Positions 7,000 to 15,724 of a stretch of 47,262 nucleotides of DNA are shown here, piece by piece (positions within the stretch are counted from its first letter, which is position 1; the number at the start of each line of letters is the position of its first letter). This stretch comes from an uncultured Bacteroides sp. (lineage in GTDB: Bacteria; Bacteroidota; Bacteroidia; Bacteroidales; Bacteroidaceae). A program made the translations under genes and the position numbers. The stretch covers positions 1 through 47,262 of the forward strand of contig URDR01000010.1 in NCBI GenBank assembly GCA_900546645.1. The letters run 5' to 3'. Under the pieces are notes generated by a model. It worked only from the letters and a program-made list of their open reading frames with translations, did no database searches and was not told the origin of the DNA.

Positions 7000-9252
7000 A
7001 TGCTCAAACTTCGCTGCGTAATAGAACGAATCACTTTCCAGAATCCGGAAAACGGATATTCGGTAATGAAAGTCAAGGTTAAAGGATACAATGACCTGGT
7101 AACACTTGTGGGCAACTTACTGGAGGTGCCTGTAGGCAGTGTACTGCTATGTGAAGGCGACTGGAAAGTCGACAAGCGATTCGGCAGCCAGTTTGTGTGT
7201 CAGTCGTGGGAGGAAGTGATGCCTGCCACGGCTTATGGCATTGAAAAATATTTAGGCAGCGGACTGGTGAAAGGCATCGGACCTAAATTTGCCCAACTCA
7301 TTGTCAAGCAGTTTGGACTGGATACGATTGAGGTGATTGAGACCGACATTCAGCGGCTCTATGAGGTACCGGGAATCGGCAAAAAACGGGTGGAGAAGAT
7401 TCGCGAGAGCTGGGAGAAACAAAAGGATATCAAAAACGTCATGCTCTTCCTGCAGGGCTATGGCGTAAGTACTGCTTATGCTGCCAAAATTTACCGGCAA
7501 TACGGCAAGGAAAGTATTGATAAGGTAAAGGAAAATCCGTATCGGCTGGCGGATGATATTTGGGGCATCGGCTTTAAGACAGCGGATGGAATCGCCAACA
7601 AAATGGGATATGAAAAGAATGATATCCGGCGTTGCCAAAGCGGGATAATCTATACCTTGAATCAGCTGGCAAACGAGGGGCATGTGTTTGCTGAAGAAGA
7701 GCAGCTGGTGAAGGCGGCTCTCAATCTGCTGGAAGCAGAGGAAGAACCAATCCGGGCGGCTTTGACCAACATGATTCAGACGGAAGAGGTGAAGATGGAA
7801 GAGGAAGCTATTTATCTGCCTCCTTTCTACTTTGCCGAAGTGGGTACAGCCAACCGGTTGCTGGCACTCGTGGAGGGGCAAGAGAAGGAGCTGTTTATCA
7901 GACCAATGGATTTGCAGGCACTCTCTAAGGAAACAGGAATTGAATATGATGAGGTACAGTTACAGGCTATCGAAGAAGCTATCCGTTCGAAGGTTATGGT
8001 GCTGACAGGCGGACCCGGTACAGGTAAAACTACCACAACGCAAGGAGTCATTGCGGCTTTGAAGCACATGGGAATGCGAATTTTGCTTGCGGCCCCTACA
8101 GGACGTGCAGCTAAACGGATGAGTGAAGCTACAGGGATGGAAGCCAAAACTATCCATCGCCTTCTGGAGTTTAATCCCAAGGACGGATACAAGCGAAATG
8201 ACGAAAATCCTTTGGAGGGAGATGCACTGATTGTAGATGAATGTTCGATGATTGACATCGTCTTGATGAACTGTTTGATGAAAGCTGTCCCCTGCTCCAT
8301 GCGTGTGGTCTTTGTAGGTGATATTGACCAGTTGCCAAGCGTAGGTGCCGGCAATGTCCTCCGCGACCTCATTGACAGCAAAAAAATTCCTGTCATCCGC
8401 CTCACCCGCATCTTCCGTCAGGCACAGACCAGCCGCATTGTAATGAGTGCCCATGCCATCAACCAGGGAAGATTTCCGGATATCAGCAACGGAAAAGAAA
8501 CAGACTTTTTCTTTATCCAGCAGGAGGATGCGGAAAAAGCAGCGGAGGATATTGTAAACTTGGTAAAAAACCGTCTGCCGAAAGCTTACAGCCAAAAAAC
8601 AAGCCAGATTCAAGTGCTCACGCCCATGCAACGGGGTGTGGTAGGGGCTGCCAACTTAAACATGGCACTGCAAAATGCCTTGAATCCGTCTCCAACGGCT
8701 TTGAACAGAGGAGGGTATTCTTTCCGCCAAGGCGACCGCGTAATGCAGCTACGCAACAATTATGACAAAGAGGTGTTTAATGGAGATCTGGGCTATATTG
8801 AATCGGTGGATACAGAGGAGCGTACGTTAATGGTGAACTTTGAAGACCGGCTGGTGGAATACGAAGCGTCAGAGCTGGATGAGCTGACACTGGCTTATGC
8901 CACCACCATCCATAAATCGCAGGGGTCAGAGTACCCCATCGTAGTCATGCCTGTTCTGATGACGCACTATGTCATGCTTCAGCGGAATCTGATTTATACG
9001 GGAATTACCCGTGCCAAGAAAATCTGTGTACTCATAGGAAGCAAGAAGGCGTTGTCTTTTGCCATCCGGAATATGTCGGTCCTGAAACGGAACAGCAAAC
9101 TGAAAGAGCGGCTGAATCCGGAGTTGGCAAAAAAAACGGCTACTCCTTCTTTTATTTCTTACGCACCAGACAATGGCTCGGAGGTAGCTGCACAAGCGGC
9201 AGAGCCTGCTGTAAGCTATGCCGTAAAGAATGTAAACTCTCCTACTTCCTGA
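7000..9252 (+). CDS. recD2: RecD2-type ATP-dependent DNA helicase (SF1B)
   Basis: This is a 750-residue 5'-3' DNA helicase of the RecD2 type, which acts outside RecBCD in replication-fork and mismatch processing. The N-terminal region (about 1-70) is an OB-like domain. Helix-hairpin-helix segments follow (GIGPKFAQ at 93-100 and VPGIGKKRVEKI at 123-134, then IWGIGFKTAD at 188-197). Walker A GGPGTGKTTTT is at 337-347, PTGRAAKRM at 366-374, the Walker B/II motif VDECSMID at 412-419, and a C-terminal UvrD_C_2 part with YATTIHKSQGSEYP. Length and domain order are those of the family. The purine-rich AGAGGAGG before the ATG abuts it and is too close for a normal ribosome-binding site. The stop overlaps the convergent radical SAM gene by 11 bp. 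Confidence 0.93.
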   Translation: MLKLRCVIERITFQNPENGYSVMKVKVKGYNDLVTLVGNLLEVPVGSVLLCEGDWKVDKRFGSQFVCQSWEEVMPATAYGIEKYLGSGLVKGIGPKFAQLIVKQFGLDTIEVIETDIQRLYEVPGIGKKRVEKIRESWEKQKDIKNVMLFLQGYGVSTAYAAKIYRQYGKESIDKVKENPYRLADDIWGIGFKTADGIANKMGYEKNDIRRCQSGIIYTLNQLANEGHVFAEEEQLVKAALNLLEAEEEPIRAALTNMIQTEEVKMEEEAIYLPPFYFAEVGTANRLLALVEGQEKELFIRPMDLQALSKETGIEYDEVQLQAIEEAIRSKVMVLTGGPGTGKTTTTQGVIAALKHMGMRILLAAPTGRAAKRMSEATGMEAKTIHRLLEFNPKDGYKRNDENPLEGDALIVDECSMIDIVLMNCLMKAVPCSMRVVFVGDIDQLPSVGAGNVLRDLIDSKKIPVIRLTRIFRQAQTSRIVMSAHAINQGRFPDISNGKETDFFFIQQEDAEKAAEDIVNLVKNRLPKAYSQKTSQIQVLTPMQRGVVGAANLNMALQNALNPSPTALNRGGYSFRQGDRVMQLRNNYDKEVFNGDLGYIESVDTEERTLMVNFEDRLVEYEASELDELTLAYATTIHKSQGSEYPIVVMPVLMTHYVMLQRNLIYTGITRAKKICVLIGSKKALSFAIRNMSVLKRNSKLKERLNPELAKKTATPSFISYAPDNGSEVAAQAAEPAVSYAVKNVNSPTS

Positions 9253-10081
9253 AGCGCTTCGATACCGCCGAATAACCGCACCGCCTGCACAGAGGCTCTA
9301 TCGCTGAATGGTTGGTAAACCCATTATAAATGGCTTTTGCACGGGGTGAAGAAAGTACCTCTTCCAGAGAGTGTTCGAAGAGATTACCCAAGTTTAAAGT
9401 TCCGGCAGAATCCAGACAGCAAGGCACAACGGTTCCATCCACCAGCACCCCGATCTGGTTACGCAAGGCGTAACAGAATATTTTTTCTTCTTCATAAGCA
9501 TCCCGTTCCAAGTCTGGCCACTCAAACATGTCATCGTTCTCTATAAACAGATTGTCAGACAACTTCCATCCGTCTTTTCTTGACTGCCAAGGTTGTGGCT
9601 GATATAGGGCTATCTGCTGCAAGATGGTATCGTTCATGTCATTAGCTCCGCCTTCGTTCCATAGCCTCAACACCACAATACAGCCGCGACTGGCGGCTTC
9701 TACGGCAAATGTCACTACCTCATGAATGTATTGAGACAGATTCTCTTTTTGATTTCCTTCGTGAGAATGTAAAGAAATCTGTATCTTATGGGGCAAAGCT
9801 TCGAGCATCTCTTCCCGCTTCGACAAAAGTGTGCCGTTAGTGGTAAGAACCGGAATAAATCCTTTCTTACGGGCAAGGTGGATAAATTCTGGCAAGAGCG
9901 GATGAAGAAAAGGCTCTCCCATCAAATGGAAATACAAAAACTTCACCTTCCCAGCCAGTTTGTCGGTGAGTGCATGAAATTCATCTAAAGACATCACCTG
10001 CTTTTTCCGCTCCGTCTTGGGGCAGAACACACAGTCCAGGTTGCAGACATTCGTTATTTCAAGATAGCATCGGGTTATCAT
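9242..10081 (-). CDS. Radical SAM / SPASM-domain protein
   Basis: This 279-residue protein has the radical SAM Fe-S motif CNLDCVFC (C13, C17, C20), which binds the 4Fe-4S cluster that cleaves S-adenosylmethionine, and the GEPFLHP strand motif at 55-61. The C-terminal part has the Cys set of a SPASM domain, C203, C221-C222, C265 and C268, for auxiliary clusters. Such proteins modify peptides or act as activators of other enzymes; no precursor peptide or partner is visible nearby, so the substrate is unknown. The gene is divergent from the mutarotase and converges on recD2. A TATCTTTA box lies only about 9 nt before the start codon, so the mRNA may be almost leaderless. Confidence 0.85.
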   Translation of the reverse strand: MITRCYLEITNVCNLDCVFCPKTERKKQVMSLDEFHALTDKLAGKVKFLYFHLMGEPFLHPLLPEFIHLARKKGFIPVLTTNGTLLSKREEMLEALPHKIQISLHSHEGNQKENLSQYIHEVVTFAVEAASRGCIVVLRLWNEGGANDMNDTILQQIALYQPQPWQSRKDGWKLSDNLFIENDDMFEWPDLERDAYEEEKIFCYALRNQIGVLVDGTVVPCCLDSAGTLNLGNLFEHSLEEVLSSPRAKAIYNGFTNHSAIEPLCRRCGYSAVSKRFRK

Positions 10082-10089
10082 ATCATGGG

Positions 10090-10097
10090 TAAAGATA
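10090..10097 (-). promoter_or_regulatory. Candidate -7 box for the radical SAM gene
   Basis: TATCTTTA on the minus strand differs from TAnnTTTG in the last base and lies 9 nt before the ATG. This would give a leaderless or near-leaderless transcript. Confidence 0.35.
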
Positions 10098-10219
10098 GGA
10101 ATTGATTTTGATTTAGCGCGTACTGACAGCCAATAAATTGGGATTCACTTGCAAAAGTCACAGTTTTTTACGAATATTGCATTCATTTATGTAGCAAATA
10201 ACATGATAGAATAGCAACT

Positions 10220-11095
10220 ATGGAAAAAATATCGAATTCGATTCTTACCGTATGCATTGCTGCTCACGGAGCCGAACTGCAAAGTATCAAAAAAGAAGAC
10301 AAAGAATATTTGTGGCAGGGCGATGCCCGTTTCTGGGGACGACGCTCACCGGTTTTGTTTCCTAATGTGGGACGTGTATGGAATAACCAGTACCGACATA
10401 AGGGGCAAACGTTTGAAATCGGTCAGCACGGCTTTGCCCGCGACATGGATTTTGAGCTGATTCACCACAGTGAACAAGCTATTGCATACCGCCTGTCAAG
10501 TTCTCCTGAAACCTTGAGCAAATATCCGTTTCCTTTTGAACTGCAAATTGGCTATGAGCTTGAGGAAAACCGCATTAAAGTAAAGTGGCAGGTTAAAAAT
10601 ACGGGTGACAAGAAAATGGACTTCCAGATTGGTGCGCATCCTGCTTTCTATTTCCCGGACTTTAACGCAGCTGAATATGCAAAAGGATTTTTTGCGTTCA
10701 ACCGTACAGCGGATTTAACCTATATTTCTCCGAAAGAAAAAGGATGTTCATCACCTGAACGTCATTTACTGGCTCTAAATGAGGATAAACTGATGCCTAT
10801 TGACCTGCATACATTCGACTGTGATACCTATATGTTTGATGAGCATCAATTAAATAAAGTTACACTGCTTTCGAATGAGAAGAAACCGGTTGTCAGTGTG
10901 GAATTTGATACGCCGCTGGTTGCGCTATGGTCGCCCACAGTGGCTCACCCCGACTGCCCGTTTGTGTGCATTGAGCCCTGGTACGGCCGTTGTGACACTG
11001 TGGATTACGAAGGGGAATGGGAGAACCGGGAATGGATGCAGCATCTTGAACCTCAAGAGGTTTTCAGTGCTGAATACAGCATCATCATTGAATAA
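10220..11095 (+). CDS. Aldose 1-epimerase family protein (LacX-like mutarotase)
   Basis: This 291-residue cytosolic protein interconverts sugar anomers. The all-beta mutarotase fold shows as GAELQSIKK (18-25), YLWQGDARFWGRRSPVLFP (30-48), the histidine-bearing QHGFAR (69-74), the second catalytic-type histidine H140 in IGAHPAFYFP and a likely general-base glutamate E252 in VCIEPWYG. The pattern is that of the LacX/YeaD-like branch rather than GalM. It is a single gene with its own strong terminator. The sugar is not predictable from sequence. Confidence 0.88.
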   Translation: MEKISNSILTVCIAAHGAELQSIKKEDKEYLWQGDARFWGRRSPVLFPNVGRVWNNQYRHKGQTFEIGQHGFARDMDFELIHHSEQAIAYRLSSSPETLSKYPFPFELQIGYELEENRIKVKWQVKNTGDKKMDFQIGAHPAFYFPDFNAAEYAKGFFAFNRTADLTYISPKEKGCSSPERHLLALNEDKLMPIDLHTFDCDTYMFDEHQLNKVTLLSNEKKPVVSVEFDTPLVALWSPTVAHPDCPFVCIEPWYGRCDTVDYEGEWENREWMQHLEPQEVFSAEYSIIIE

Positions 11096-11097
11096 AC

Positions 11098-11145
11098 TGA
11101 CTAAAGTTTCCCACCCCCAGTAAAGAGGGTGGGAAACTTTAGTCA
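11098..11145 (+). terminator. Strong intrinsic terminator after the mutarotase gene
   Basis: A perfect 19-bp stem (TGACTAAAGTTTCCCACCC with its complement at 11127-11145) and a 10-nt loop begin 2 nt after the TAA stop. There is only a short A/T run after it; the stem strength itself is the evidence. Confidence 0.75.
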
Positions 11146-11367
11146 TATATTATCAAAGGTTTACTCAATTTTCAATTAGCTGGCAACTGTCAACTTCACA
11201 ATGAGTTATTACTGTGCAGGCAGCAAAAACATATAGGTTTGACATCACCTCAAAGGCAAACGTACGAAAATCAAGGTGAAAATAGGAATAAAATGCGAAA
11301 AGTATATAACATCCAAACGAAAAATTGCAAAGAAAAAAGGAAGGCTGAAACCCCAGACGATTCTATC

Positions 11368-11433
11368 AAAACGCCTAAGCGTTTTTAATAAAACGAGTAG
11401 ACGTTTCCATGAAAACGATTAGACGTTTTGGTA
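11368..11433. repeat. Tandem array of three 22-bp palindromic units
   Basis: Units start at 11368, 11390 and 11412. Each follows AAAACG-N6-CGTTTT (last base variable) plus about 4 spacer bases; unit 1 is a perfect hairpin AAAACGC-CTAA-GCGTTTT. The period of 22 bp is two helix turns, so proteins bound to each unit would sit on one face. A related array lies at 34431-34517. The remainder of 11146-11367 shows no gene. Confidence 0.7.
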
Positions 11434-11440
11434 TGAACAT

Positions 11441-11505
11441 AAAAAAAGGGAATCTTCCCAGATTCCCAATCTTCATTAACCTTAAATCTAATACCATGAA
11501 AAACA
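11441..11505 (-). ncRNA. Probable small RNA, about 65 nt
   Basis: A complete minimal transcription unit lies on the minus strand: a Bacteroides promoter at 11511-11542, a probable start near 11505, and an intrinsic terminator made of GGGAATC, loop TGGGAA, GATTCCC (11448-11467) followed by seven T (11447-11441). No open frame or gene follows in that direction, and the next gene on this strand is over 1 kb away. The transcript contains the phrase GTATTAGATTTAAGGTTAA, which looks like a conserved single-stranded segment. Edges are estimated from promoter and terminator. Confidence 0.6.
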
Positions 11506-11510
11506 CGGTG

Positions 11511-11542
11511 CAAAGATATAGCTTTTATGTTATACAACACAA
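11511..11542 (-). promoter_or_regulatory. Promoter of the small RNA
   Basis: Minus strand: TTGTG (11542-11538), 19 nt, TATCTTTG (11518-11511). This is the standard Bacteroides spacing with a full TAnnTTTG box. Confidence 0.65.
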
Positions 11543-11628
11543 TAACACACCGAAATAATGCTTGATTTTCACATTTTTTAAATTTACAGCACCTCCCATT
11601 CTGATAAAAACAAAAAATAAAGTTTTCA

Positions 11629-11660
11629 CTTGGGTATTCCTCGCCAAAACCGTATCTTTG
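11629..11660 (+). promoter_or_regulatory. Promoter of the polysaccharide export gene
   Basis: CTTG (11629-11632), 20 nt, TATCTTTG (11653-11660). The expected start near 11667 gives a leader of about 40 nt before the ATG at 11709. Confidence 0.6.
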
Positions 11661-11708
11661 TACGATTTTTAATCTACCCCAAAAAGAAAAAATTAATAAC
11701 TTTCGCTT

Positions 11709-14201
11709 ATGATGAAACGATTCGCAAGACTCGCACTATCACTTTTGTTATTAGGTTTTATACCAGCGTTTGCACAAACCATGAGTGATGCTCAAGTACT
11801 TGAGTATGTTAAACGAGCCATGCAGCAAGGAAAAGGACAGCAAGAAATTGCAGTAGAACTACTTAGCCAGGGAGTCACAGAAGAACAGGCTTTACGTGTC
11901 AAGGAGATGTATCAACAACAAATGGGAAGTACATCTACCTCTACAGAATCAAGCACGCAAGCTATTACAGCCAGCCGTATGCGCCAGATACAAGGCAGTT
12001 CAACTCAGGGAGTTCAAAGCAAGTCTTCGCAACTTGGAGGAAGCAAACTTGCACCTGCCAACGGAGCGAACGGATACGGCTTCGGATTCTACGAAAGCAA
12101 CGGAGCAACTTCCGTCTTGGCAGACACTTTAAACTTTCCTAAGTATAATCCGGAGGATGAGGTTTTCGGCCGCAGTATTTTCAGTTCACCCAGCCTTACC
12201 TTTGAGCCGAACATCAATCTTTCCACACCGCAAAATTACCGGTTGGGACCGGGCGACGAAGTAATCATTGACATCTGGGGAGCCAGCGAAAATACCATCC
12301 GTCAGGAAATCAGCCCAGACGGATATATCAATATCCCTAATTTAGGCTTGGTTTATCTCAATAACAAGAGCATTAACGAAGCTGACGCTTTGCTGCAGGA
12401 AGAGCTGCGCAAAATTTATGCAGATGAAGCAAACCAGATAAAAATCAGCTTGGGAAATATACGAACCATTCAGGTTAACGTAATGGGAGAGGTAATGTTC
12501 CCGGGCACCTATACCCTCACCTCTTTTTCTACTGTATTCCATGCCTTGTACAGTGCCGGTGGGGTCAGCGCTATCGGTAGCTTGCGCAATGTCAAGGTTG
12601 CACGCGCCGGCAATACTGCAGCTACACTTGATATTTATGAGTATATCATGAAAGGGAAAATACAAGATGACATCCGACTGCAAGAGGGAGATGTAATTAT
12701 TGTTCCTCCTTACGAGGCTTTAGTCAAAATAACCGGAAAGGTGAAACGGCCGATGCGCTACGAAATGAAAGAAAATGAATCAATAGCCACACTGATAACC
12801 TATGCCGGCGACTTTACTGCCGATGCCTACAAAAAAACCATACGGGTGGTTCGCCAAGATGGCATTGAATACTCGGTGGCTACAGTGGATGAGAAAAACT
12901 ATACCACATTCCAGATGAAAGACGGAGATGCGGTTTCTGTCGATCCGATTCTCGACCGGTATACCAATAAACTTGAAATCAGAGGTGCGGTTTATCACCC
13001 GGGTATCTATCAGCTAAGCGGCAATTTAAACACTGTGCGCCAGCTGGTTGAAAAAGCTGACGGGCTTTTGGGCGATGCTTTCACCGCACGTGCCGTACTC
13101 TACAGAGAACGTGAAAACCTGACTCGCGAAGTTGTATCGGTTGACATCAAAGGTATTCTCAACGGAACAAGTCCGGATATTGCCTTACAAAAGAATGACG
13201 TACTGTATATTCCGAGCATTCATGACTTGCAGGACTGGGGAAAAGTGACCATCTCAGGAGAAGTAAACAAGCCGGGCAACTATACTTATGCAGACAATAT
13301 GACTTTGGAAGACTTAGTAATTACCGCCGGAGGTTTGAAAGAGTCGGCATCTGTGGTCCGCGTTGATATTGCCCGACGCATACGTAATCCCAAAGATACG
13401 GGCGACTCTGAGACATCGGGTGAAAACTTTTCGTTCAGTCTGAAAGACGGCTTCGTTATTGACGGAACTCCTGGATTTGTTTTGCATCCATATGATCAGG
13501 TAGTGGTACGCCGCAGCCCAAGCTATAGCGAACAAGTCAATGTTACGGTATTAGGCGAAGTGTTATACACTGGAAAATACAACCTTATCACTAAAAGTGA
13601 ACGCCTCAGCAGCATCATCAAGCGTGCCGGCGGAATCAGCAAATTCGGATACATACGCGGAGCAAAGCTAACCCGTGTGGCCAATGAAGAAGAGCTGAAA
13701 CGTATGCAGGACATGATTAAAATGATACGTAAAGAGGTGGGTGAATCAATAGCCAACTCAATGGACCTGACAGTTGACAGTACGTTTACGGTAGGAATTG
13801 ATTTAGAGGCAGCATTGGCTAACCCCGGAAGCGATGTAGATATTGTTTTACGTGAAGGGGACATCATCAAGGTTCCTGAATACAATAATACGGTTAAAAT
13901 CAGCGGAGCTGTCATGATGCCTAACGCCGTTTCATACTTGAAGAATAAAAAAGTAAGCTATTACTTAAGTCAGGCAGGAGGATATTCTACACAAGCCAAG
14001 AAAAGCAAGAAGTTCATTATCTATATGAACGGGCAAGTTGCTGAGGTAAAAGGAAGCGGAAAAAAACAGATAGAACCGGGATGTGAAATCGTTGTTCCCA
14101 ACAAAACGAAGAAATTCAACTTTGGCAACCTGATGTCGAATGCCACTTCATTCGCTTCACTGGCTACAATGATTGCCTCATTGGCTAATCTTTTAAAATA
14201 A
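11709..14201 (+). CDS. Polysaccharide export outer-membrane protein, Wza-like, with six SLBB repeats
   Basis: This 830-residue exported protein has a signal peptide (MMKRFARLALSLLLLGFIPAFAQ), then a short helical segment (25-72) and a Ser/Thr/Gln-rich linker (to about 120). The Poly_export core is at about 175-240 (YRLGPGDEVIIDIWG, SPDGYINIP). Six SLBB-type units follow, recognisable by their starts GEVMFPGTY, GKVKRPMRY, GAVYHPGIY, GEVNKPGNY, GEVLYTGKY and GAVMMPNAV. The end is hydrophobic (ASLATMIASLANLL). It should form the outer-membrane/periplasmic channel for capsule or exopolysaccharide. Classical Wza has about 380 residues and two SLBB units, so this is the long Bacteroidetes form. No Wzc-like kinase or Wzx/Wzy gene is next to it. 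There are two possible starts, three bases apart. Confidence 0.88.
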   Translation: MMKRFARLALSLLLLGFIPAFAQTMSDAQVLEYVKRAMQQGKGQQEIAVELLSQGVTEEQALRVKEMYQQQMGSTSTSTESSTQAITASRMRQIQGSSTQGVQSKSSQLGGSKLAPANGANGYGFGFYESNGATSVLADTLNFPKYNPEDEVFGRSIFSSPSLTFEPNINLSTPQNYRLGPGDEVIIDIWGASENTIRQEISPDGYINIPNLGLVYLNNKSINEADALLQEELRKIYADEANQIKISLGNIRTIQVNVMGEVMFPGTYTLTSFSTVFHALYSAGGVSAIGSLRNVKVARAGNTAATLDIYEYIMKGKIQDDIRLQEGDVIIVPPYEALVKITGKVKRPMRYEMKENESIATLITYAGDFTADAYKKTIRVVRQDGIEYSVATVDEKNYTTFQMKDGDAVSVDPILDRYTNKLEIRGAVYHPGIYQLSGNLNTVRQLVEKADGLLGDAFTARAVLYRERENLTREVVSVDIKGILNGTSPDIALQKNDVLYIPSIHDLQDWGKVTISGEVNKPGNYTYADNMTLEDLVITAGGLKESASVVRVDIARRIRNPKDTGDSETSGENFSFSLKDGFVIDGTPGFVLHPYDQVVVRRSPSYSEQVNVTVLGEVLYTGKYNLITKSERLSSIIKRAGGISKFGYIRGAKLTRVANEEELKRMQDMIKMIRKEVGESIANSMDLTVDSTFTVGIDLEAALANPGSDVDIVLREGDIIKVPEYNNTVKISGAVMMPNAVSYLKNKKVSYYLSQAGGYSTQAKKSKKFIIYMNGQVAEVKGSGKKQIEPGCEIVVPNKTKKFNFGNLMSNATSFASLATMIASLANLLK

Positions 14202-14228
14202 GATTTTCATAGTATAATACACCTTACA

Positions 14229-14270
14229 AAGTCAAGGCCTGTAACAAAAAGCACTTACAGGTCTTGACTT
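14229..14270 (+). terminator. Stem-loop after the export gene
   Basis: AAGTCAAGGCCTGTAA pairs with TTACAGGTCTTGACTT over 16 bp with one G-U pair. A run of A, not T, follows, so it is a good hairpin but not a textbook plus-strand terminator. Confidence 0.5.
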
Positions 14271-14387
14271 CGTTAAAAAAAAAGAGATTCTACTTTATCC
14301 TTACACTTTGATTTACAGCTACACAAGCACGCCCATTTATCAAAACATCTATTTTCAATCTACAAACTAAAATACAAGGATAGCACC

Positions 14388-14418
14388 TTTGAAATATCAG
14401 AAATAAACTATATTTTTG
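14388..14418 (+). promoter_or_regulatory. Consensus Bacteroides promoter of the WecA-like gene
   Basis: TTTG (14388-14391), exactly 19 nt, TATTTTTG (14411-14418) is a full match to TTTG-N19-TAnnTTTG. It gives a leader of about 60 nt to the ATG at 14487 and shows this gene can be transcribed separately from the export gene. Confidence 0.75.
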
Positions 14419-14486
14419 CCTAAATAAGACTATTGACAACAAATAAAACAAACGAATTCGAATCAGGAAATATCTAAAATATAACA

Positions 14487-15611
14487 ATGGAAAATCTGTA
14501 TATCATTATCGCGGCTTTTATTACAGCTGTTATATTAGGACGAATCATCATACCGAATATTTTGGTCATCTCAATGAGAAAGCGTTTATTCGATGAGCCC
14601 GATGCGCGGAAAATACACAAGCGCCCTATCCCCCGCTTAGGTGGTGTTACTTTCTTTCCGGTCATTGTTTTTACTTTATGTACCTTTACAGCCATTCATC
14701 TGTTTAAAGGTCATTTTGTATATAATATCATCACACTCAATACAGCCCGTGAAATGTTATTTCTCATTTCCGGACTAACGTTATTATACATTGTGGGTAT
14801 TGCTGACGACTTGATTGGAGTGCGTTACCGCAAGAAATTTGTAGTACAAATTATCTCTGCAGCCATGTTTCCTATTGCAGGACTTTACATCAACAGTTTC
14901 TACGGCTTATTTGGCATCAATGAAATTGACCCTATAATTGGCATTCCTTTTACCATGCTGCTGGTGGTTTTCATTACGAATGCTATCAACTTGATAGATG
15001 GTATCGACGGATTGGCATCTGGACTGAGCATGGTGGCGTTGGTGGTGTTCGGGGTAATCTTCGTGCATTTCCAATCATGGCTCTATGCCTTGCTTGCCTT
15101 TGTCAGCGTAGGGGTCATCATCCCGTTTTTCTCGTATAATGTATTCGGAAATGCAGACCGCGGGCGCAAAATCTTCATGGGAGACACCGGTAGCCTTACA
15201 CTTGGCTATATCCTTAGTTTTTTTGTCATCCGCTTTTGCATGCATGAGCCAAATTCAATGATGCAAGTACAAGGAAGTCCGGTTCTGATTGCATTCAGTG
15301 TCTTAATGGTTCCGTGCCTGGACGTAGTCCGTGTGGTTTTACGCCGTGCCCGCAACAGAAAGCCTTTATTCCTTCCCGACAAGACACACATTCACCACAA
15401 GTTTCTGGCAATGGGATTTTCTCCTCGCCGGGCACTCATCACAATTCAGATTATGTCGGCCTGCTTTTGTGCATTTACCATGGGAGCGCTTGATTTCATG
15501 AACAACACTGTCATTTTCATTATAGACATAGCCACATGGACATTGCTGAATGTCTGGTTCGACAAAATCATCAATAAAAAAGATCAACCACACAGAAAAA
15601 AAGGAATATAA
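14487..15611 (+). CDS. WecA/TagO-type undecaprenyl-phosphate sugar-1-phosphate transferase
   Basis: This 374-residue polytopic inner-membrane enzyme of the MraY/WecA family (glycosyltransferase family 4, PF00953) loads the first sugar phosphate on undecaprenyl phosphate. Family motifs are in order: DEPDARKIHKRPIPRLGG (36-53), the acidic pair GIADDLIG with D107-D108, NLIDGIDGLASG (168-179), GDTGSLTLG, and the cytosolic histidine loop DKTHIHHKF near the C-terminus. Together with the preceding export gene it likely starts synthesis of a surface polysaccharide or O-antigen-like glycan. The sugar (usually GlcNAc) is not fixed by sequence. Confidence 0.9.
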   Translation: MENLYIIIAAFITAVILGRIIIPNILVISMRKRLFDEPDARKIHKRPIPRLGGVTFFPVIVFTLCTFTAIHLFKGHFVYNIITLNTAREMLFLISGLTLLYIVGIADDLIGVRYRKKFVVQIISAAMFPIAGLYINSFYGLFGINEIDPIIGIPFTMLLVVFITNAINLIDGIDGLASGLSMVALVVFGVIFVHFQSWLYALLAFVSVGVIIPFFSYNVFGNADRGRKIFMGDTGSLTLGYILSFFVIRFCMHEPNSMMQVQGSPVLIAFSVLMVPCLDVVRVVLRRARNRKPLFLPDKTHIHHKFLAMGFSPRRALITIQIMSACFCAFTMGALDFMNNTVIFIIDIATWTLLNVWFDKIINKKDQPHRKKGI

Positions 15612-15663
15612 TACGATTAAAATGAGCAAAAAAGTAAGTATCGCAGAGTTCACAGAAAAAAAC

Positions 15664-15694
15664 TTTGCCGATTCAAGAAAAACTTATTATTTTG
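15664..15694 (+). promoter_or_regulatory. Promoter of rmlA-rmlC
   Basis: TTTG (15664-15667), 19 nt, TTATTTTG (15687-15694), one base off TAnnTTTG. The start would be about 24 nt before the rmlA ATG. Confidence 0.55.
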
Positions 15695-15724
15695 CAAACA
15701 CTACTTACTATTAATCTTAAAAAT

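Noticed and set aside
7827..8411. Long antisense frames inside recD2
   Set aside because: They are mirror frames of a well-conserved coding region and show no domains.
11368..11433. CRISPR array
   Set aside because: Units are contiguous 22-mers without unique spacers, only three copies exist, and no cas genes are near.
11496..11558. 20-residue ORF on the plus strand before the export gene
   Set aside because: It runs antisense through the small-RNA promoter; the minus-strand promoter-terminator unit explains the sequence better.
15622..15714. 30-codon ORF before rmlA
   Set aside because: It covers the rmlA promoter (TTTG-N19-TTATTTTG) and has no recognisable features; more likely chance.
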